Shown here one piece after another: positions 1-8,800 of a stretch of 43,328 nucleotides of DNA. This DNA comes from an uncultured Muribaculaceae bacterium (GTDB lineage Bacteria; Bacteroidota; Bacteroidia; Bacteroidales; Muribaculaceae). The notes under the pieces were generated by a model. The model worked only from the letters and a program-made list of their open reading frames with translations. It was not told the origin of the DNA and made no database searches. The DNA is taken from assembly GCA_944321725.1 (NCBI GenBank), contig CALUMI010000021.1, positions 1 through 43,328 of the forward strand, given 5' to 3'. Position numbers and translations under genes: made by a program. The number at the start of each line of letters is the position of its first letter. The first letter of the stretch is position 1.

Positions 1-73
1 TACCCAATATCACGATGAATATTGAGATTACCGTCGAGAGCACCGGACGGTTAATAAAAGCATCAAGTTTCAT
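1..73 (-). CDS. RND efflux inner-membrane permease, N-terminal fragment
   Basis: Only the first 24 codons lie in the window; the gene continues past base 1. The readable N-terminus is MKLDAFINRPVLSTVISIF, followed by a hydrophobic run. This is the typical start of HAE1/AcrB-family proton-driven efflux pumps: a short cytoplasmic helix carrying the F-I-N-R-P motif and then transmembrane helix 1. The start lies 27 bases after the stop of the membrane fusion protein gene, the usual gene order for a tripartite pump, so the two are surely co-transcribed. The pump would move small molecules across the inner membrane into a periplasmic adaptor and an outer-membrane channel. The substrate cannot be told from this fragment. 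Confidence 0.85.
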   Translation of the reverse strand, partial: MKLDAFINRPVLSTVISIFIVILG

Positions 74-100
74 ATTTTTTCAACTAAAATTCCACGATTA

Positions 101-1279
101 TTATTTCTGTTCGGCAGTTGCCGCAGCCGGAGCCTGTGCCTGCTGAGTTTGAGCGACAGGATTGATAACGCTGCCGTCGCGCACAGAGATACCCACACCT
201 TCCACTACTACGCGGTCGCCGTCGTTAAGGCCGGAAGTCACGAAAAAGTTCTTGCCGTCGTTGTTCGCAAGCACCTGAATCTGCTTGGAAACCACCTTGT
301 TGGAATCGCCCACCACGTATGCGTAGCGTATGTTCTGAATTTCTGTGGTTGCGCTTTGAGGAATAGTGTAGACATTCTCCTCACGCACCGGAATAAGGAC
401 AGTGCCTGTCGAACCGCTGCGGAGCATACCGTTCTTGTTCGGGAAAAGCACACGCACAGAAGCCGAGCCTGTAGTGTTGTCAATCAATCCGGTCAATGTT
501 GCCACCTTTCCGGTTTCCGGATATATCGAGCCGTCGGAAAGCTGCAACTTCACAGGAGGAAGAGCGGCAAGGGCATTGCTCAGAGAAGTGGCTCCGCCAT
601 TAGTCATCTCAAGTATCTGCTTCTCGTTGAACGACACGTAAGCATACACTTCCGAAATGTCGGAAATGGTAGTCAACGGAGATACCGAAGAAGGAGAAGC
701 CAACGATCCCTCACGGTTAGGAATAGAGCCTACATAACCTGCCGACGGAGCTTTCACAACCGTGTACGACAAGTTTTTGCGGGCATTGACCAAATTTGCC
801 TCCGCCTGCGCAAGCTGTGCCTTTGCGGAAGCGAGATCGTTCTGCGCAAGTTGGTTCTCATACTCGCTTATGATATTCTTGTCATAGAGTTTCTGCTTGT
901 TGCTGGCAGTGATTTTCGCGCTGTTGAGCGACTCGCGTGCCACAGCCACCGCAGCCTCTGCCTGATTGACAGCCGCTTCGAATTGAACTTGGTCGAGGAT
1001 GAACAAAGTCTGTCCCGCAGCAACCTGCTGTCCCTCATCGACACAAACCTTTGTAATAAATGCCGTCACCTGCGGACGAATTTCAACGTCTTTCTTTCCT
1101 TTAATCATAGCAGGATAAGCAGATTCCAAATCTGCCACACCTTTCTTCACTGTTATAACCGCTATATTGGGAGCCGCCTGCTGCCCCATCTGAGATTGAT
1201 CCTTACCTCCACACGAAGTCAAACCCAATCCTAAAATCAGCCCTGATAACAATAAAGGCTTCATCATTCTTCTTTTCAT
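101..1279 (-). CDS. RND efflux periplasmic adaptor (membrane fusion lipoprotein)
   Basis: This 392-residue protein is the AcrA/MexA-type adaptor that links an inner-membrane RND pump to an outer-membrane channel. It starts with a lipoprotein signal ending in LTSC at about residues 20-23, so it should be lipid-anchored. The barrel-sandwich (lipoyl-like) halves are seen near residues 60-95 (D-V-E-I-R-P-Q-V, then G-Q-Q-V-A-A-G-Q) and 165-200 (V-V-K-A-P-S-A-G-Y-V-G). They flank an alanine-, glutamine- and lysine-rich coiled-coil hairpin at about 100-165. A beta-barrel region follows, then a membrane-proximal domain and a low-complexity Ala/Gln tail. The pump gene follows 27 bases downstream. A promoter-like TAnnTTTG box lies 73 bases upstream. 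The substrate is unknown. Confidence 0.93.
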   Translation of the reverse strand: MKRRMMKPLLLSGLILGLGLTSCGGKDQSQMGQQAAPNIAVITVKKGVADLESAYPAMIKGKKDVEIRPQVTAFITKVCVDEGQQVAAGQTLFILDQVQFEAAVNQAEAAVAVARESLNSAKITASNKQKLYDKNIISEYENQLAQNDLASAKAQLAQAEANLVNARKNLSYTVVKAPSAGYVGSIPNREGSLASPSSVSPLTTISDISEVYAYVSFNEKQILEMTNGGATSLSNALAALPPVKLQLSDGSIYPETGKVATLTGLIDNTTGSASVRVLFPNKNGMLRSGSTGTVLIPVREENVYTIPQSATTEIQNIRYAYVVGDSNKVVSKQIQVLANNDGKNFFVTSGLNDGDRVVVEGVGISVRDGSVINPVAQTQQAQAPAAATAEQK

Positions 1280-1351
1280 AAAAACTAAATTTCAATATCT
1301 ATTTTACTATTATTATTTTATTTACAACATTTACGGTAATCTAAAACGTTG

Positions 1352-1359
1352 CAAAGTTA
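1352..1359 (-). promoter_or_regulatory. Bacteroidetes -7 box for the RND efflux operon
   Basis: The minus strand reads TAACTTTG, a full match to the Bacteroidetes -7 consensus TAnnTTTG, 73 bases before the start of the membrane fusion protein. A TTG occurs 16 bases further upstream, a bit closer than the usual 19-21, so the -33 element is weak. The box sits just past the terminator hairpin of the upstream ABC operon, which is where a new transcript should start. Confidence 0.5.
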
Positions 1360-1368
1360 CAGAGAAAA

Positions 1369-1408
1369 AGCCCCTCAATTTATGACATATATCATAAAAC
1401 AAGGGGCT
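1369..1408 (-). terminator. Rho-independent terminator of the TraB/ABC exporter operon
   Basis: AGCCCCT at 1369-1375 pairs with AGGGGCT at 1402-1408. Inside it a second arm, TTTATGA with TCATAAA, extends the stem. Read on the minus strand, the stem is followed by TTTTT. It lies between the ABC permease stop (1494) and the efflux promoter (1352), as expected for a minus-strand terminator. Confidence 0.7.
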
Positions 1409-1493
1409 ATGTCTTTAAAATATGCTAAAGAACATATTTTTTACGACATTATTTTAACAAGCAAGGATTATTAATGTTAAATTTAACACTAAA

Positions 1494-2798
1494 CTAACTC
1501 ATTTTCACCCAACGGCACATTTCCTTGAACGATATTTTCTTACCGTACATCAGTATGCCTACCCTATAAATCTTTGCGGAAATCCAAAGAATCACAAAGT
1601 CAGTGGCATACAGCAGGGCAACCGACAGCAGTTCCTGATAGACAGGCACTCCGAAAGGAATGCGCACCATCATCACTATCGGAGATGTGAACGGGAAAAA
1701 CGACATCCAAAAAGCAAACGGTCCTTCCGGATTGTCGGTGCTATAAAAACCGGCATAGAAAGCAAACATCATGATCACCATCACCGGAAGCATAAGCTGC
1801 TGGGAATCCTGCTGGTCATTGACAGCCGCGCCAAGCGCAGCAAGAATAGACGCATAAAGCAGATACCCTCCCACGAAATACAACACAAAAAGCACTATTA
1901 TCTCAGCGATAGGCAGACTGCCAAGCACCGAGAACAGCCGGAACAGCTCACCGACATCACCGGCATCGGCTCCCATCGACGCGGCCACACTCTGCATATC
2001 GGAGCCCGTCATGGCCGGTATTCCGGCCAACAGCGAGCCGCCTCCAAGCAACACGGCAAGCAGCAGTCCCCAAATAAGCATCTGGAAAATCCCGACTGCC
2101 CCTATTCCTATTATTTTCCCAAGCAATAAGTCGACAGGCTTCACACTCGACACCATAAGCTCCACGATACGGTTTGTCTTTTCCTCCATGACGCCCTGCA
2201 TCACCATCGAGCCGTAGGACAGCACAAACATATATATAAGGAATGTAAGCATCATGCCAACAAACATCACAACCTCCGACATCGACGATTGCTCGCCCTC
2301 ATCGGTCCAACGTATGGTTTTCACTTCCACCGTTTTCTGCACATCGCTTATTATGCTGTCTAAGGCCGGAATGTCGTAACGGCGGAATTTCTCGCCGCGC
2401 ACCGCATCAGTCAATGCCGACTCGACATAATTGCGCAAATCCGACGGCACTTCCCTCTGCGAAAATATCGCCGCCGCACCCGGATAATCCACCAAATCGC
2501 CTGTTATCTGCACCACTGCGTCGACATCGGTGGAGTCCGAACGAAACGACTCTTTCATCACGTCGGTCGGAACAAACAAATAATCCTCATTGCTCTCCAG
2601 CGCGCCGGTATAATATCCGGTATTGTCGATAACGGCCACAGTCATCCTCTCCGAACTGCCTATCATCGACAACAACAACGGAAGAAACACCAGACCAGCC
2701 ATGAGAAACGGCATGAGTATCGTCATTATTATAAATGATTTCTTCTTTATGCGGGTGGCGGCTTCCCGCTGCGCCACTATCCAAACCTTATTTTCCAT
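1494..2798 (-). CDS. ABC-2 type exporter permease (NatB-like)
   Basis: The membrane subunit of an ABC exporter, 434 residues from the chosen start (MENKVWIVAQREAATRIKKK). The frame is open 11 codons further upstream, but the chosen ATG overlaps the ATPase stop by only 11 bases, which suits coupled translation. A first transmembrane helix lies at about residues 20-45, followed by an extracytoplasmic domain of about 140 residues. Roughly five more helices follow between residues 185 and 425. This is the layout of the ABC2_membrane_3/NatB class (one helix, large soluble loop, helix cluster). In other bacteria such pairs export sodium ions or lipophilic compounds; the substrate here cannot be inferred. 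A terminator follows 86 bases downstream. Confidence 0.85.
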   Translation of the reverse strand: MENKVWIVAQREAATRIKKKSFIIMTILMPFLMAGLVFLPLLLSMIGSSERMTVAVIDNTGYYTGALESNEDYLFVPTDVMKESFRSDSTDVDAVVQITGDLVDYPGAAAIFSQREVPSDLRNYVESALTDAVRGEKFRRYDIPALDSIISDVQKTVEVKTIRWTDEGEQSSMSEVVMFVGMMLTFLIYMFVLSYGSMVMQGVMEEKTNRIVELMVSSVKPVDLLLGKIIGIGAVGIFQMLIWGLLLAVLLGGGSLLAGIPAMTGSDMQSVAASMGADAGDVGELFRLFSVLGSLPIAEIIVLFVLYFVGGYLLYASILAALGAAVNDQQDSQQLMLPVMVIMMFAFYAGFYSTDNPEGPFAFWMSFFPFTSPIVMMVRIPFGVPVYQELLSVALLYATDFVILWISAKIYRVGILMYGKKISFKEMCRWVKMS

Positions 2799-3720
2799 AT
2801 TCTGTATTTTCCTGTTCCTGACCACCGACAACTTTCAAAAAAATATCATTCATCGAAGGAGTCTGCTCCTCAAACGAGAATATTTCCACTTGCTCCGCCA
2901 ACGCTCCTATTAGCGATGAGTTTGTGCACCCGGCATCGCTCTTTTTCACCAAATATTTACAATATCCGTGGAAAGGAGTTGTGGAAAGCACCTCAAAAGC
3001 GCCCGACGACTGCAACCCCCCACTCGCGACAAGCTCGTAAAGCCCTGTGCGATAATTGGCTCTCACTTCCCCCACACTGCCGGCAAGCACCACTTTCGAA
3101 TGGTTGATTAACGCTATGTCGTCGCAAATTTCCTCGACCGACCCCATATTATGGGTAGAAAAAATTATCGTATGTCCTTTTTCCTTCAACTCAAGTATTT
3201 CTCTTTTCAGCAAATCGGCATTGACAGGGTCGAATCCGGAAAAAGGCTCGTCGAATATCATCAGTTGCGGCTCATGGAGCACAGTGACCACAAATTGCAC
3301 CTTCTGCTGCATTCCCTTCGACAATTCCTCAACTTTTTTGTTCCACCAAGGATTGATATCGAACTTGTAGAACCACCTACGCAACCTTCTCTCGGCTTCC
3401 TGTCGGCTCAACCCTTTCAACCGCGCAAGATACAATGCCTGCTCTCCGACTTTCATCTTCTTATACAGCCCGCGCTCTTCCGGGAGATAACCGATATTAT
3501 ACACATCGTCGGCACACAAGGCGTGTCCGTCGATAATCACCTCCCCCTCGTCGGGCATAGTGATACGGTTGATTATCCGTATAAGGGTGGTCTTACCAGC
3601 TCCGTTAGGCCCGAGCAGCCCGAAAATCCTCCCTTTGCCAACGTTGATGCTGACGCCGTCCAAGGCCGTATGCCCGGAATAGCGTTTCACCACGTTGCGC
3701 ACTTCCATAAAATTATCCAT
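2788..3720 (-). CDS. ABC exporter ATPase (NatA-like)
   Basis: The 310-residue nucleotide-binding subunit for the permease that follows. The Walker A motif GPNGAGKT is at residues 37-44. The signature is LSKGM, a variant of LSGGQ common in NatA/CcmA-like exporters. The Walker B region is LMIFDEPF, followed by the D-loop G-F-D-P and the switch histidine in F-S-T-H-N. The last 90 residues form the accessory C-terminal domain usual for this ABC-2 ATPase class. It starts 4 bases after the stop of the TraB-like gene and overlaps the permease start, so the three genes form one tight operon. Confidence 0.92.
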   Translation of the reverse strand: MDNFMEVRNVVKRYSGHTALDGVSINVGKGRIFGLLGPNGAGKTTLIRIINRITMPDEGEVIIDGHALCADDVYNIGYLPEERGLYKKMKVGEQALYLARLKGLSRQEAERRLRRWFYKFDINPWWNKKVEELSKGMQQKVQFVVTVLHEPQLMIFDEPFSGFDPVNADLLKREILELKEKGHTIIFSTHNMGSVEEICDDIALINHSKVVLAGSVGEVRANYRTGLYELVASGGLQSSGAFEVLSTTPFHGYCKYLVKKSDAGCTNSSLIGALAEQVEIFSFEEQTPSMNDIFLKVVGGQEQENTEYGK

Positions 3721-3724
3721 TTTC

Positions 3725-4636
3725 TTATTCCGTTTTATCGTACCAAGATTTTTCTACAGGCTCCACATCATAGCCTGCATCGATGAGCATGAAAAGCAGA
3801 CCGTCACCGCCGACAAGATGCCCGGCTCCGACGGCAAACAATGTTGAGCCGCCCTTCATAATCGCCGGCATCTTCAGCATCCAAGCCTTGTTGCGTTCCG
3901 TGATGAGAGCATACTTTTCTTCCGGTGTGTAGTCACAAGCGGAATCCTCTCCATCACCATTCATCAATGCCTCGATAAGCGATAAGTCTTGAGAATAGTA
4001 TGCCCCGGTCAGCCCCTTCGACTGAACTATGAGCGAGTCGAACGACTCCACTGTGCAGACAAGCTGCTCCGCCTGCCTATCCAATGGCTGGGCGGTCATC
4101 ATATCTATCTGGAAGCTGACAGTCTCAAGACCTCCGACACGCTTGCCCAAAAGCCTTGCAAGATTCTGAATCTCCGCGTCGAGCGAAGCCGACGGGTCAT
4201 AACTCTCAACACCCTTTACAGCAGCCGACAATGTAATCTGATTGGCCACAGCCGCCGGAAGCATCCTCGCCATGCCTGCATCGGCAAGACTGATACCCAA
4301 ATTATCCATCAAAAAAGCATCTACTTTCGCAAAATCCCGCGAATTTAGCAAATCGGTCAGCAAAGTGTCAGCCGGCAACGTCAGCCGCCGCGTCATATAC
4401 ACCAATGTGTCCGCATTCAGCATATCGGCGGCAATCACCTCTCCATAAACATTGTCAACACTGCCTATGACCTGCCTCAGACAGCAGATGCTGTCAATCT
4501 CGCTAAAAGAAGCAACATGGTATGTGCAAAACAAATATGACGGTTTTTCCAAGCCATTGCCGGAAATGCGCCACAACAGCTGAGCTCCACCGGGCAATAC
4601 GGAAAAGACAAATATTAATAACATTAACCGCCTCAT
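3725..4636 (-). CDS. TraB/GumN family secreted protein
   Basis: A 303-residue protein with a signal peptide (MRRLMLLIFVFSVLPGGAQ) and the features of the TraB/PrgY/GumN family (also called ChaN/EreA-like). The N-terminal motif appears as YLFCTYHV at about 31-38, where the family normally has Y-L-F-G-T-x-H. Near the end come R-N-x-x-M (about 250-256) and F-A-V-G-A-G-H-L-V-G-x-x-G. These motifs are thought to form a metal or catalytic site, but the biochemical activity in Bacteroidetes is not known to me. The Gly-to-Cys change in the first motif is unusual. It is the first gene of an operon with an ABC exporter and has a well-formed promoter 27 bases upstream. Confidence 0.8.
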   Translation of the reverse strand: MRRLMLLIFVFSVLPGGAQLLWRISGNGLEKPSYLFCTYHVASFSEIDSICCLRQVIGSVDNVYGEVIAADMLNADTLVYMTRRLTLPADTLLTDLLNSRDFAKVDAFLMDNLGISLADAGMARMLPAAVANQITLSAAVKGVESYDPSASLDAEIQNLARLLGKRVGGLETVSFQIDMMTAQPLDRQAEQLVCTVESFDSLIVQSKGLTGAYYSQDLSLIEALMNGDGEDSACDYTPEEKYALITERNKAWMLKMPAIMKGGSTLFAVGAGHLVGGDGLLFMLIDAGYDVEPVEKSWYDKTE

Positions 4637-4662
4637 AACACATTTAATATCATATCACCGTG

Positions 4663-4693
4663 CAAAAATACGTAATTTCACAATAGCGGCAAA
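4663..4693 (-). promoter_or_regulatory. Bacteroidetes promoter for the TraB/ABC operon
   Basis: On the minus strand TTTG (4693-4690) is followed after exactly 19 bases by TATTTTTG (4670-4663), a full match to TTTG-N19-TAnnTTTG. The TraB-like start codon is 27 bases downstream. Confidence 0.7.
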
Positions 4694-4766
4694 TTAATAA
4701 CATATTTTATTACCCGCAATATCAGAATTTAAGTTTTGGCATGTTTTATTTTTTATTTCAACTCAT

Positions 4767-4774
4767 TACTTTTG
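4767..4774 (+). promoter_or_regulatory. -7 box for the first TonB-dependent receptor
   Basis: TACTTTTG matches the TAnnTTTG consensus 51 bases before the receptor start codon. The best upstream TTTG is about 28 bases away, too far for a standard -33 element, so only the -7 box is supported. It is divergent from the TraB operon promoter about 75 bases away. Confidence 0.45.
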
Positions 4775-4825
4775 CAAACAAATTAAGAACCAATAGGTTT
4801 TTTACAATATAACTATAAAAACATA

Positions 4826-7282
4826 ATGAGATTTTTCATCTGTATTGCACTTATTTTATCAGCAAGTATAACCACAGCCTACGCTGCCATAATCAGGGGA
4901 AAAGTGGTGGACGGAAGCGGCAACCCTATGGAATTTGTCAATGTGATAGCAAAAAGTGCTGCCGGCAGCTCATCTTACGGGGCAGTCACCGACTCGAACG
5001 GCAATTTCAAGATTTCCGATGTCCCAAACGGACAATATACTCTCACATCCTCATTCGTAGGATACAACCCCACAAGCAAGCAAATAACCGTAAGCAAAAA
5101 CAGCGTAAATGCCGGCACATTGGAAATGGAAGAAAACGCGACAGTGCTGCAAGAAGTGGAGGTGAAAGGTGTCAAATCGCAGATGAAGTTTGAATTGGAC
5201 CGCAAAGTGTTCAACGTCGAGGCCGATTTGGCGGCGGCAGGCGTTTCCGCAAGCGAGCTCCTTGAAAACATTCCATCCATCGAGGTCGACAATGACGGAG
5301 CCGTATCGCTGCGAGGCAACTCATCGGTAACAATATGGATAAACGGAAAAGACGCCGGACTAACGTCCGACAATCAGGCCGATATACTTGAGCAACTGCC
5401 GGCAGAAAGTATCGAGCGGGTGGAAATCATAACAAACCCGTCAGCAAAATACAGCCCGGAAGGAACTGCCGGTATAATCAACATCGTGATGAAACGCAAT
5501 TCGCTTTTGGGATATTTTGGCTCGGCTCGGGCAAGCGTAAATTCGCAAAAAGGATACAACGCCAACGTAAGCGGCAACTTCAACATAGGCAAATGGGAAA
5601 CAAACATTGGAGTAGGTTTCCGCCACAACGAGAACGACCGCAACAGCATCTCCCGGCGCACCTACGACGACGCGACATTTCTCAACTCCGACCAACGCAC
5701 GGAAAACAACCGCAACAATGTGTTCATGCGCGGCGGGATAGCATATTACCTCGACGACTACAACGAGTTCTACATGAACGGCTTCGGAATGTTCGGCAAA
5801 GGCTCGCGCGACGGATCGACAACCTACGAATCCGACCGGCCGGAGCAGACTCTGATTGGCAACCAAAGCTCCAACGACAACAAGATGCGCGGCGGAATGG
5901 CCATCGTCGGCTATAAACACACTTTTGCGGAAAACCACTCTCTCGACATATCAGCCAATTTCAACAAATGGGGAGGAGGAGGCCCCATAGAAAATTGGCA
6001 AAACTACACTTACGAGGAGGAGTATATAGATGACAACAATGAGCCGCAAACGCGCACATGGCAGGACTGGCAAATGCAAAGCACCGACATCGAGAACCGC
6101 AATTATGAGTATCAGGCCGATTACACGCTGCCTATCGCAAAGAAATTCCGCTTTGAGGCCGGCTATAAAGGCCGCCACAGCAAGGAGAACAGCCCGACAA
6201 TAACCTATAGCGGGCCAACGTCCGACAACATGCAGCTCGACGAAGACCTCTACAACCGTTTCATCTACGAGCAAAACGTGCAGGCGCTCTATGCCACTAT
6301 CGGCGGCACCGTCGGAAAATTCAGCTTTCAGGGCGGACTGCGCGGAGAGTATTGGCAGGTGCGGACAAAATCGTTGGCTTACGGCGAAAGCGAGGCCGAC
6401 AAAGAAATGTTCAAAAAAAATAATTTCCAACTGTTTCCGAGCGCATTCCTTTCTTACTCGTTCCCGAAACAAAACGAGATGCAAATCAACTACACCCGGC
6501 GCATACGCCGCCCTTGGGGAGGACAACTCAACTCTTTCCACAACACGTCCGACCCGACCAACATATCCTACGGTAATCCGTATCTTGACCCGGAATATTC
6601 CAACGCATTCGAGCTCAACTACATAAAGACATGGGAAAAACACATGGCGGCTGTGTCAGCCTACTATCGCAACACAAACAATGTGATACAGCGCATCAAC
6701 TTCATCAATGAAGACACCGATGTGATGAACACCACGTTCGACAATGTGTCAAAATCGGTTTCCGCCGGAACGGAAATAGTGTTCAAAGACAATTTTTTCA
6801 ATATTCTTGATCTAACCACAACTGTCAATCTGTTCTATTACCAACTCGACGGATTCTCATACACACCGGAGAACTCGAAACAAATAGTAAGCGACGATGG
6901 CGACAGCAATTTCTCATGGAACATCCGCGCCATAGCCCGCGTGATGCTGCCATTGGGATTCAGCGCGCAAGTCAACGGCGGCTACAACGCTCCAATGGTC
7001 ATAGCACAAGGCACACGCGAAGGCAACTACCGCCTCGACGCAAGTCTGCGCAAAGATTTCGGGAAATGGGCTGTAAACCTAAATGTCCGCGACATTCTTG
7101 ACTCACGCTCACGCGAATCCACCACCTATGGAAACGGCTACACGCAATATTCAAAAAATTGGGGAAGCGGACGAAGATTCCAAATAACAGTTTCCTACAA
7201 CTTCGGCAACATGAAAGCGAAGCCGAACAAGCACACTCAAGGCGACGCCGGCGCAATGGGCGGCGAAGAGATGGACTATTAA
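4826..7282 (+). CDS. TonB-dependent receptor, outer membrane beta-barrel family
   Basis: An 818-residue outer-membrane protein. A signal peptide (ending T-T-A-Y-A-A) is followed by a carboxypeptidase-regulatory-like beta-sandwich at about 22-105 (G-K-V-V-D-G-S-G-N-P-M-E-F-V-N-V). A plug domain follows at about 120-225 (L-L-E-N-I-P-S-I-E-V-D, then T-N-P-S-A-K-Y-S-P-E-G-T-A-G-I-I-N-I-V). The rest is a barrel rich in alternating aromatic and polar strands. This matches the SusC-unrelated 'outer membrane beta-barrel' branch of the TonB-dependent receptors. No SusD-like partner is adjacent, so it is not a classic Sus polysaccharide locus. The ligand is unknown. It stands alone, divergent from the TraB operon. 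Confidence 0.9.
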   Translation: MRFFICIALILSASITTAYAAIIRGKVVDGSGNPMEFVNVIAKSAAGSSSYGAVTDSNGNFKISDVPNGQYTLTSSFVGYNPTSKQITVSKNSVNAGTLEMEENATVLQEVEVKGVKSQMKFELDRKVFNVEADLAAAGVSASELLENIPSIEVDNDGAVSLRGNSSVTIWINGKDAGLTSDNQADILEQLPAESIERVEIITNPSAKYSPEGTAGIINIVMKRNSLLGYFGSARASVNSQKGYNANVSGNFNIGKWETNIGVGFRHNENDRNSISRRTYDDATFLNSDQRTENNRNNVFMRGGIAYYLDDYNEFYMNGFGMFGKGSRDGSTTYESDRPEQTLIGNQSSNDNKMRGGMAIVGYKHTFAENHSLDISANFNKWGGGGPIENWQNYTYEEEYIDDNNEPQTRTWQDWQMQSTDIENRNYEYQADYTLPIAKKFRFEAGYKGRHSKENSPTITYSGPTSDNMQLDEDLYNRFIYEQNVQALYATIGGTVGKFSFQGGLRGEYWQVRTKSLAYGESEADKEMFKKNNFQLFPSAFLSYSFPKQNEMQINYTRRIRRPWGGQLNSFHNTSDPTNISYGNPYLDPEYSNAFELNYIKTWEKHMAAVSAYYRNTNNVIQRINFINEDTDVMNTTFDNVSKSVSAGTEIVFKDNFFNILDLTTTVNLFYYQLDGFSYTPENSKQIVSDDGDSNFSWNIRAIARVMLPLGFSAQVNGGYNAPMVIAQGTREGNYRLDASLRKDFGKWAVNLNVRDILDSRSRESTTYGNGYTQYSKNWGSGRRFQITVSYNFGNMKAKPNKHTQGDAGAMGGEEMDY

Positions 7283-7287
7283 GCCGG

Positions 7288-7380
7288 TTATTTCTTGATT
7301 ATGAGAGTTTCGACAGGCACGCCGTTGAGATATAAGTTCTTGACATACAGGAAATCTGTGCGGTCGCTATTCCATTGAAG
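7288..7380 (-). pseudogene. Remnant of the C-terminus of a BspA-like leucine-rich-repeat protein
   Basis: The 100 bases between the TonB-dependent receptor and rnz contain a minus-strand reading frame of 30 codons plus TAA. It encodes YVKNLYLNGVPVETLIIKK at its end. The alternation L-Y-L-N-G-x-P-V-x-x-L-x-I resembles the inter-repeat strands of BspA/LRR_5 surface proteins. There is no start codon and the frame is cut off beside the rnz stop. I infer a decayed 3' end of a lost gene. A chance resemblance cannot be ruled out. Confidence 0.35.
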
Positions 7381-7387
7381 GAATGTT

Positions 7388-8293
7388 CTACACGTCGAGT
7401 ATGAGGCCTTCGCGGGCGAGGACAGTGGATGGAAACACCGATTGTGCTTCTTCGAGCAGCGGCTTCTCGTCTAAGTAGCGCGATGAGAAGTGTCCGATTA
7501 CGAGCCGCTTCACCCCGGCTTCAGCGGCAATGTGCGCGGCTTCTTCGGCGGTGGTGTGATATGTTTCTTTCGCCCTTTTTTGCATGTCGCCCAAGAAAGT
7601 GGCCTCATGATAAAGCAAATCAGCGCCCTCTACTGCCTCAACCACCGACTTTAAAGGCAATGTATCCGATATATAGGCGTATGCGCGCGATGGATCGGCA
7701 TCAGTGGTGAGCAACGCGTTGGGAACGACTGTACCATCAGGCTTCACGTAATCCTCACCGGATTTTATACGCCCCAATAAAGCCAACGGCACTTTGTGGA
7801 AATCCACCATTTCGCGATTAATGTGCCGCAGTTTCTCTTTTTCACGAAACACAAACCCCACACAAGGCAAACGATGCCTTAACGGCACAGTTTCAACCGT
7901 CAAAGCCTTGTCCTCGTATATGACATTGCGGCCATATTCGTATGGTAAGAATTCCACCTGCAAATCATGGGAAGAATAATCGACCAACGGTTTTAGCAGG
8001 CGAATGCCCTCTGCCGGAAGATGCACCGCAACGTGTCCGTCGATGCCGCCAAGCCCGAGTGTGGAAAGCAGTCCGGGAAGACCATAGCAATGGTCGCCGT
8101 GCAAATGGCTTATGAATATATGCCGCAAACGGTTTGGCTTAAACCGCATACGCATAAACTGCATCTGCGCCCCCTCCCCGCAATCTATCATAAACAAATT
8201 GCCCCTGAAGTCCACCACTTGCGATGAAGGATAATGCCGCAACGTAGGCTTTGCCGAACCGCATCCCAATATGCTCACACGAAACACATCCAT
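7388..8293 (-). CDS. rnz: Ribonuclease Z (tRNA 3' processing endonuclease)
   Basis: A 301-residue metallo-beta-lactamase-fold enzyme that cuts tRNA precursors after the discriminator base. The zinc motif H-L-H-G-D-H is at residues 63-68, preceded by I-D-C-G-E-G-A-Q near 36-43 as in RNase Z. A later histidine lies in the P-L-R-H-R-L-P-C-x-G motif near 137-146, and the aspartate is in Y-I-S-D-T near 211. The C-terminal histidine is in V-I-G-H-F-S-S-R-Y. Length and motif order match the short bacterial form. It follows the PH-domain gene by 34 bases and is probably co-transcribed with it. Confidence 0.95.
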   Translation of the reverse strand: MDVFRVSILGCGSAKPTLRHYPSSQVVDFRGNLFMIDCGEGAQMQFMRMRFKPNRLRHIFISHLHGDHCYGLPGLLSTLGLGGIDGHVAVHLPAEGIRLLKPLVDYSSHDLQVEFLPYEYGRNVIYEDKALTVETVPLRHRLPCVGFVFREKEKLRHINREMVDFHKVPLALLGRIKSGEDYVKPDGTVVPNALLTTDADPSRAYAYISDTLPLKSVVEAVEGADLLYHEATFLGDMQKRAKETYHTTAEEAAHIAAEAGVKRLVIGHFSSRYLDEKPLLEEAQSVFPSTVLAREGLILDV

Positions 8294-8327
8294 ATAATCA
8301 ACCTACCGGATATAAATCATAAAATTA

Positions 8328-8732
8328 TCAGTTACCCACCAAGATACCGGGATTTATCGACTTCAAATGGGATATAAACCCGGCTTTATCTTTTGGAGAT
8401 ATGATGAGAGGCGACACATGCTTGCCGGAAAAGCGCAGTTCAAGACGATCCAACGAGGCTGCCGGAGCGGAAAGGAATGTTTTTGTAGGAGTTATAGATG
8501 ATATCGACATTATATCATATTTCGCCTTTCCAAGCACGTTCATATCAACTGTCAGTTTACCATCGTCCACGACATAGCGTATGCAAAACACACAGCAAAC
8601 CAAAGCAGCCATAAAAACAGCTACCGCACATCCTGCCCAAGAAGCATCAATGGCAAGCACAAAAGCAACTGCCGCGGCAATAACCGCCACTAACCATGCG
8701 TCAACTTTAGTACGATAAACAGTTCTCATCAA
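8328..8732 (-). CDS. Small membrane protein with a bacterial PH-like domain
   Basis: A 134-residue protein with two adjacent transmembrane helices at about residues 12-47. A cytoplasmic domain of about 85 residues follows with the signature Y-V-V-D-D-G-K-L-T-V and a later L-E-L-R-F-S-G-K. This order (two helices, then a pleckstrin-homology-like fold) is typical of the bPH family common in Bacteroidetes. The function is not known. It is the first gene of a two-gene unit with rnz, and a strong hairpin upstream (8801-8837) separates it from the long envelope operon. Confidence 0.7.
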   Translation of the reverse strand: MMRTVYRTKVDAWLVAVIAAAVAFVLAIDASWAGCAVAVFMAALVCCVFCIRYVVDDGKLTVDMNVLGKAKYDIMSISSITPTKTFLSAPAASLDRLELRFSGKHVSPLIISPKDKAGFISHLKSINPGILVGN

Positions 8733-8800
8733 ATATTATTTTCACAAAAACAACCTGACAATTTCATATTGCCTCTGTAAAAATAACAAATAATTTACAC

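Noticed and set aside
149..1234. 361-codon plus-strand frame
   Set aside because: It lies antisense to the whole membrane fusion protein gene, which has clear family motifs; the frame is a shadow with a basic, unnatural composition.
2799..2831. Upstream start for the ABC permease
   Set aside because: It would overlap the ATPase gene by 44 bases and add basic residues before the usual M-E-N-K start.
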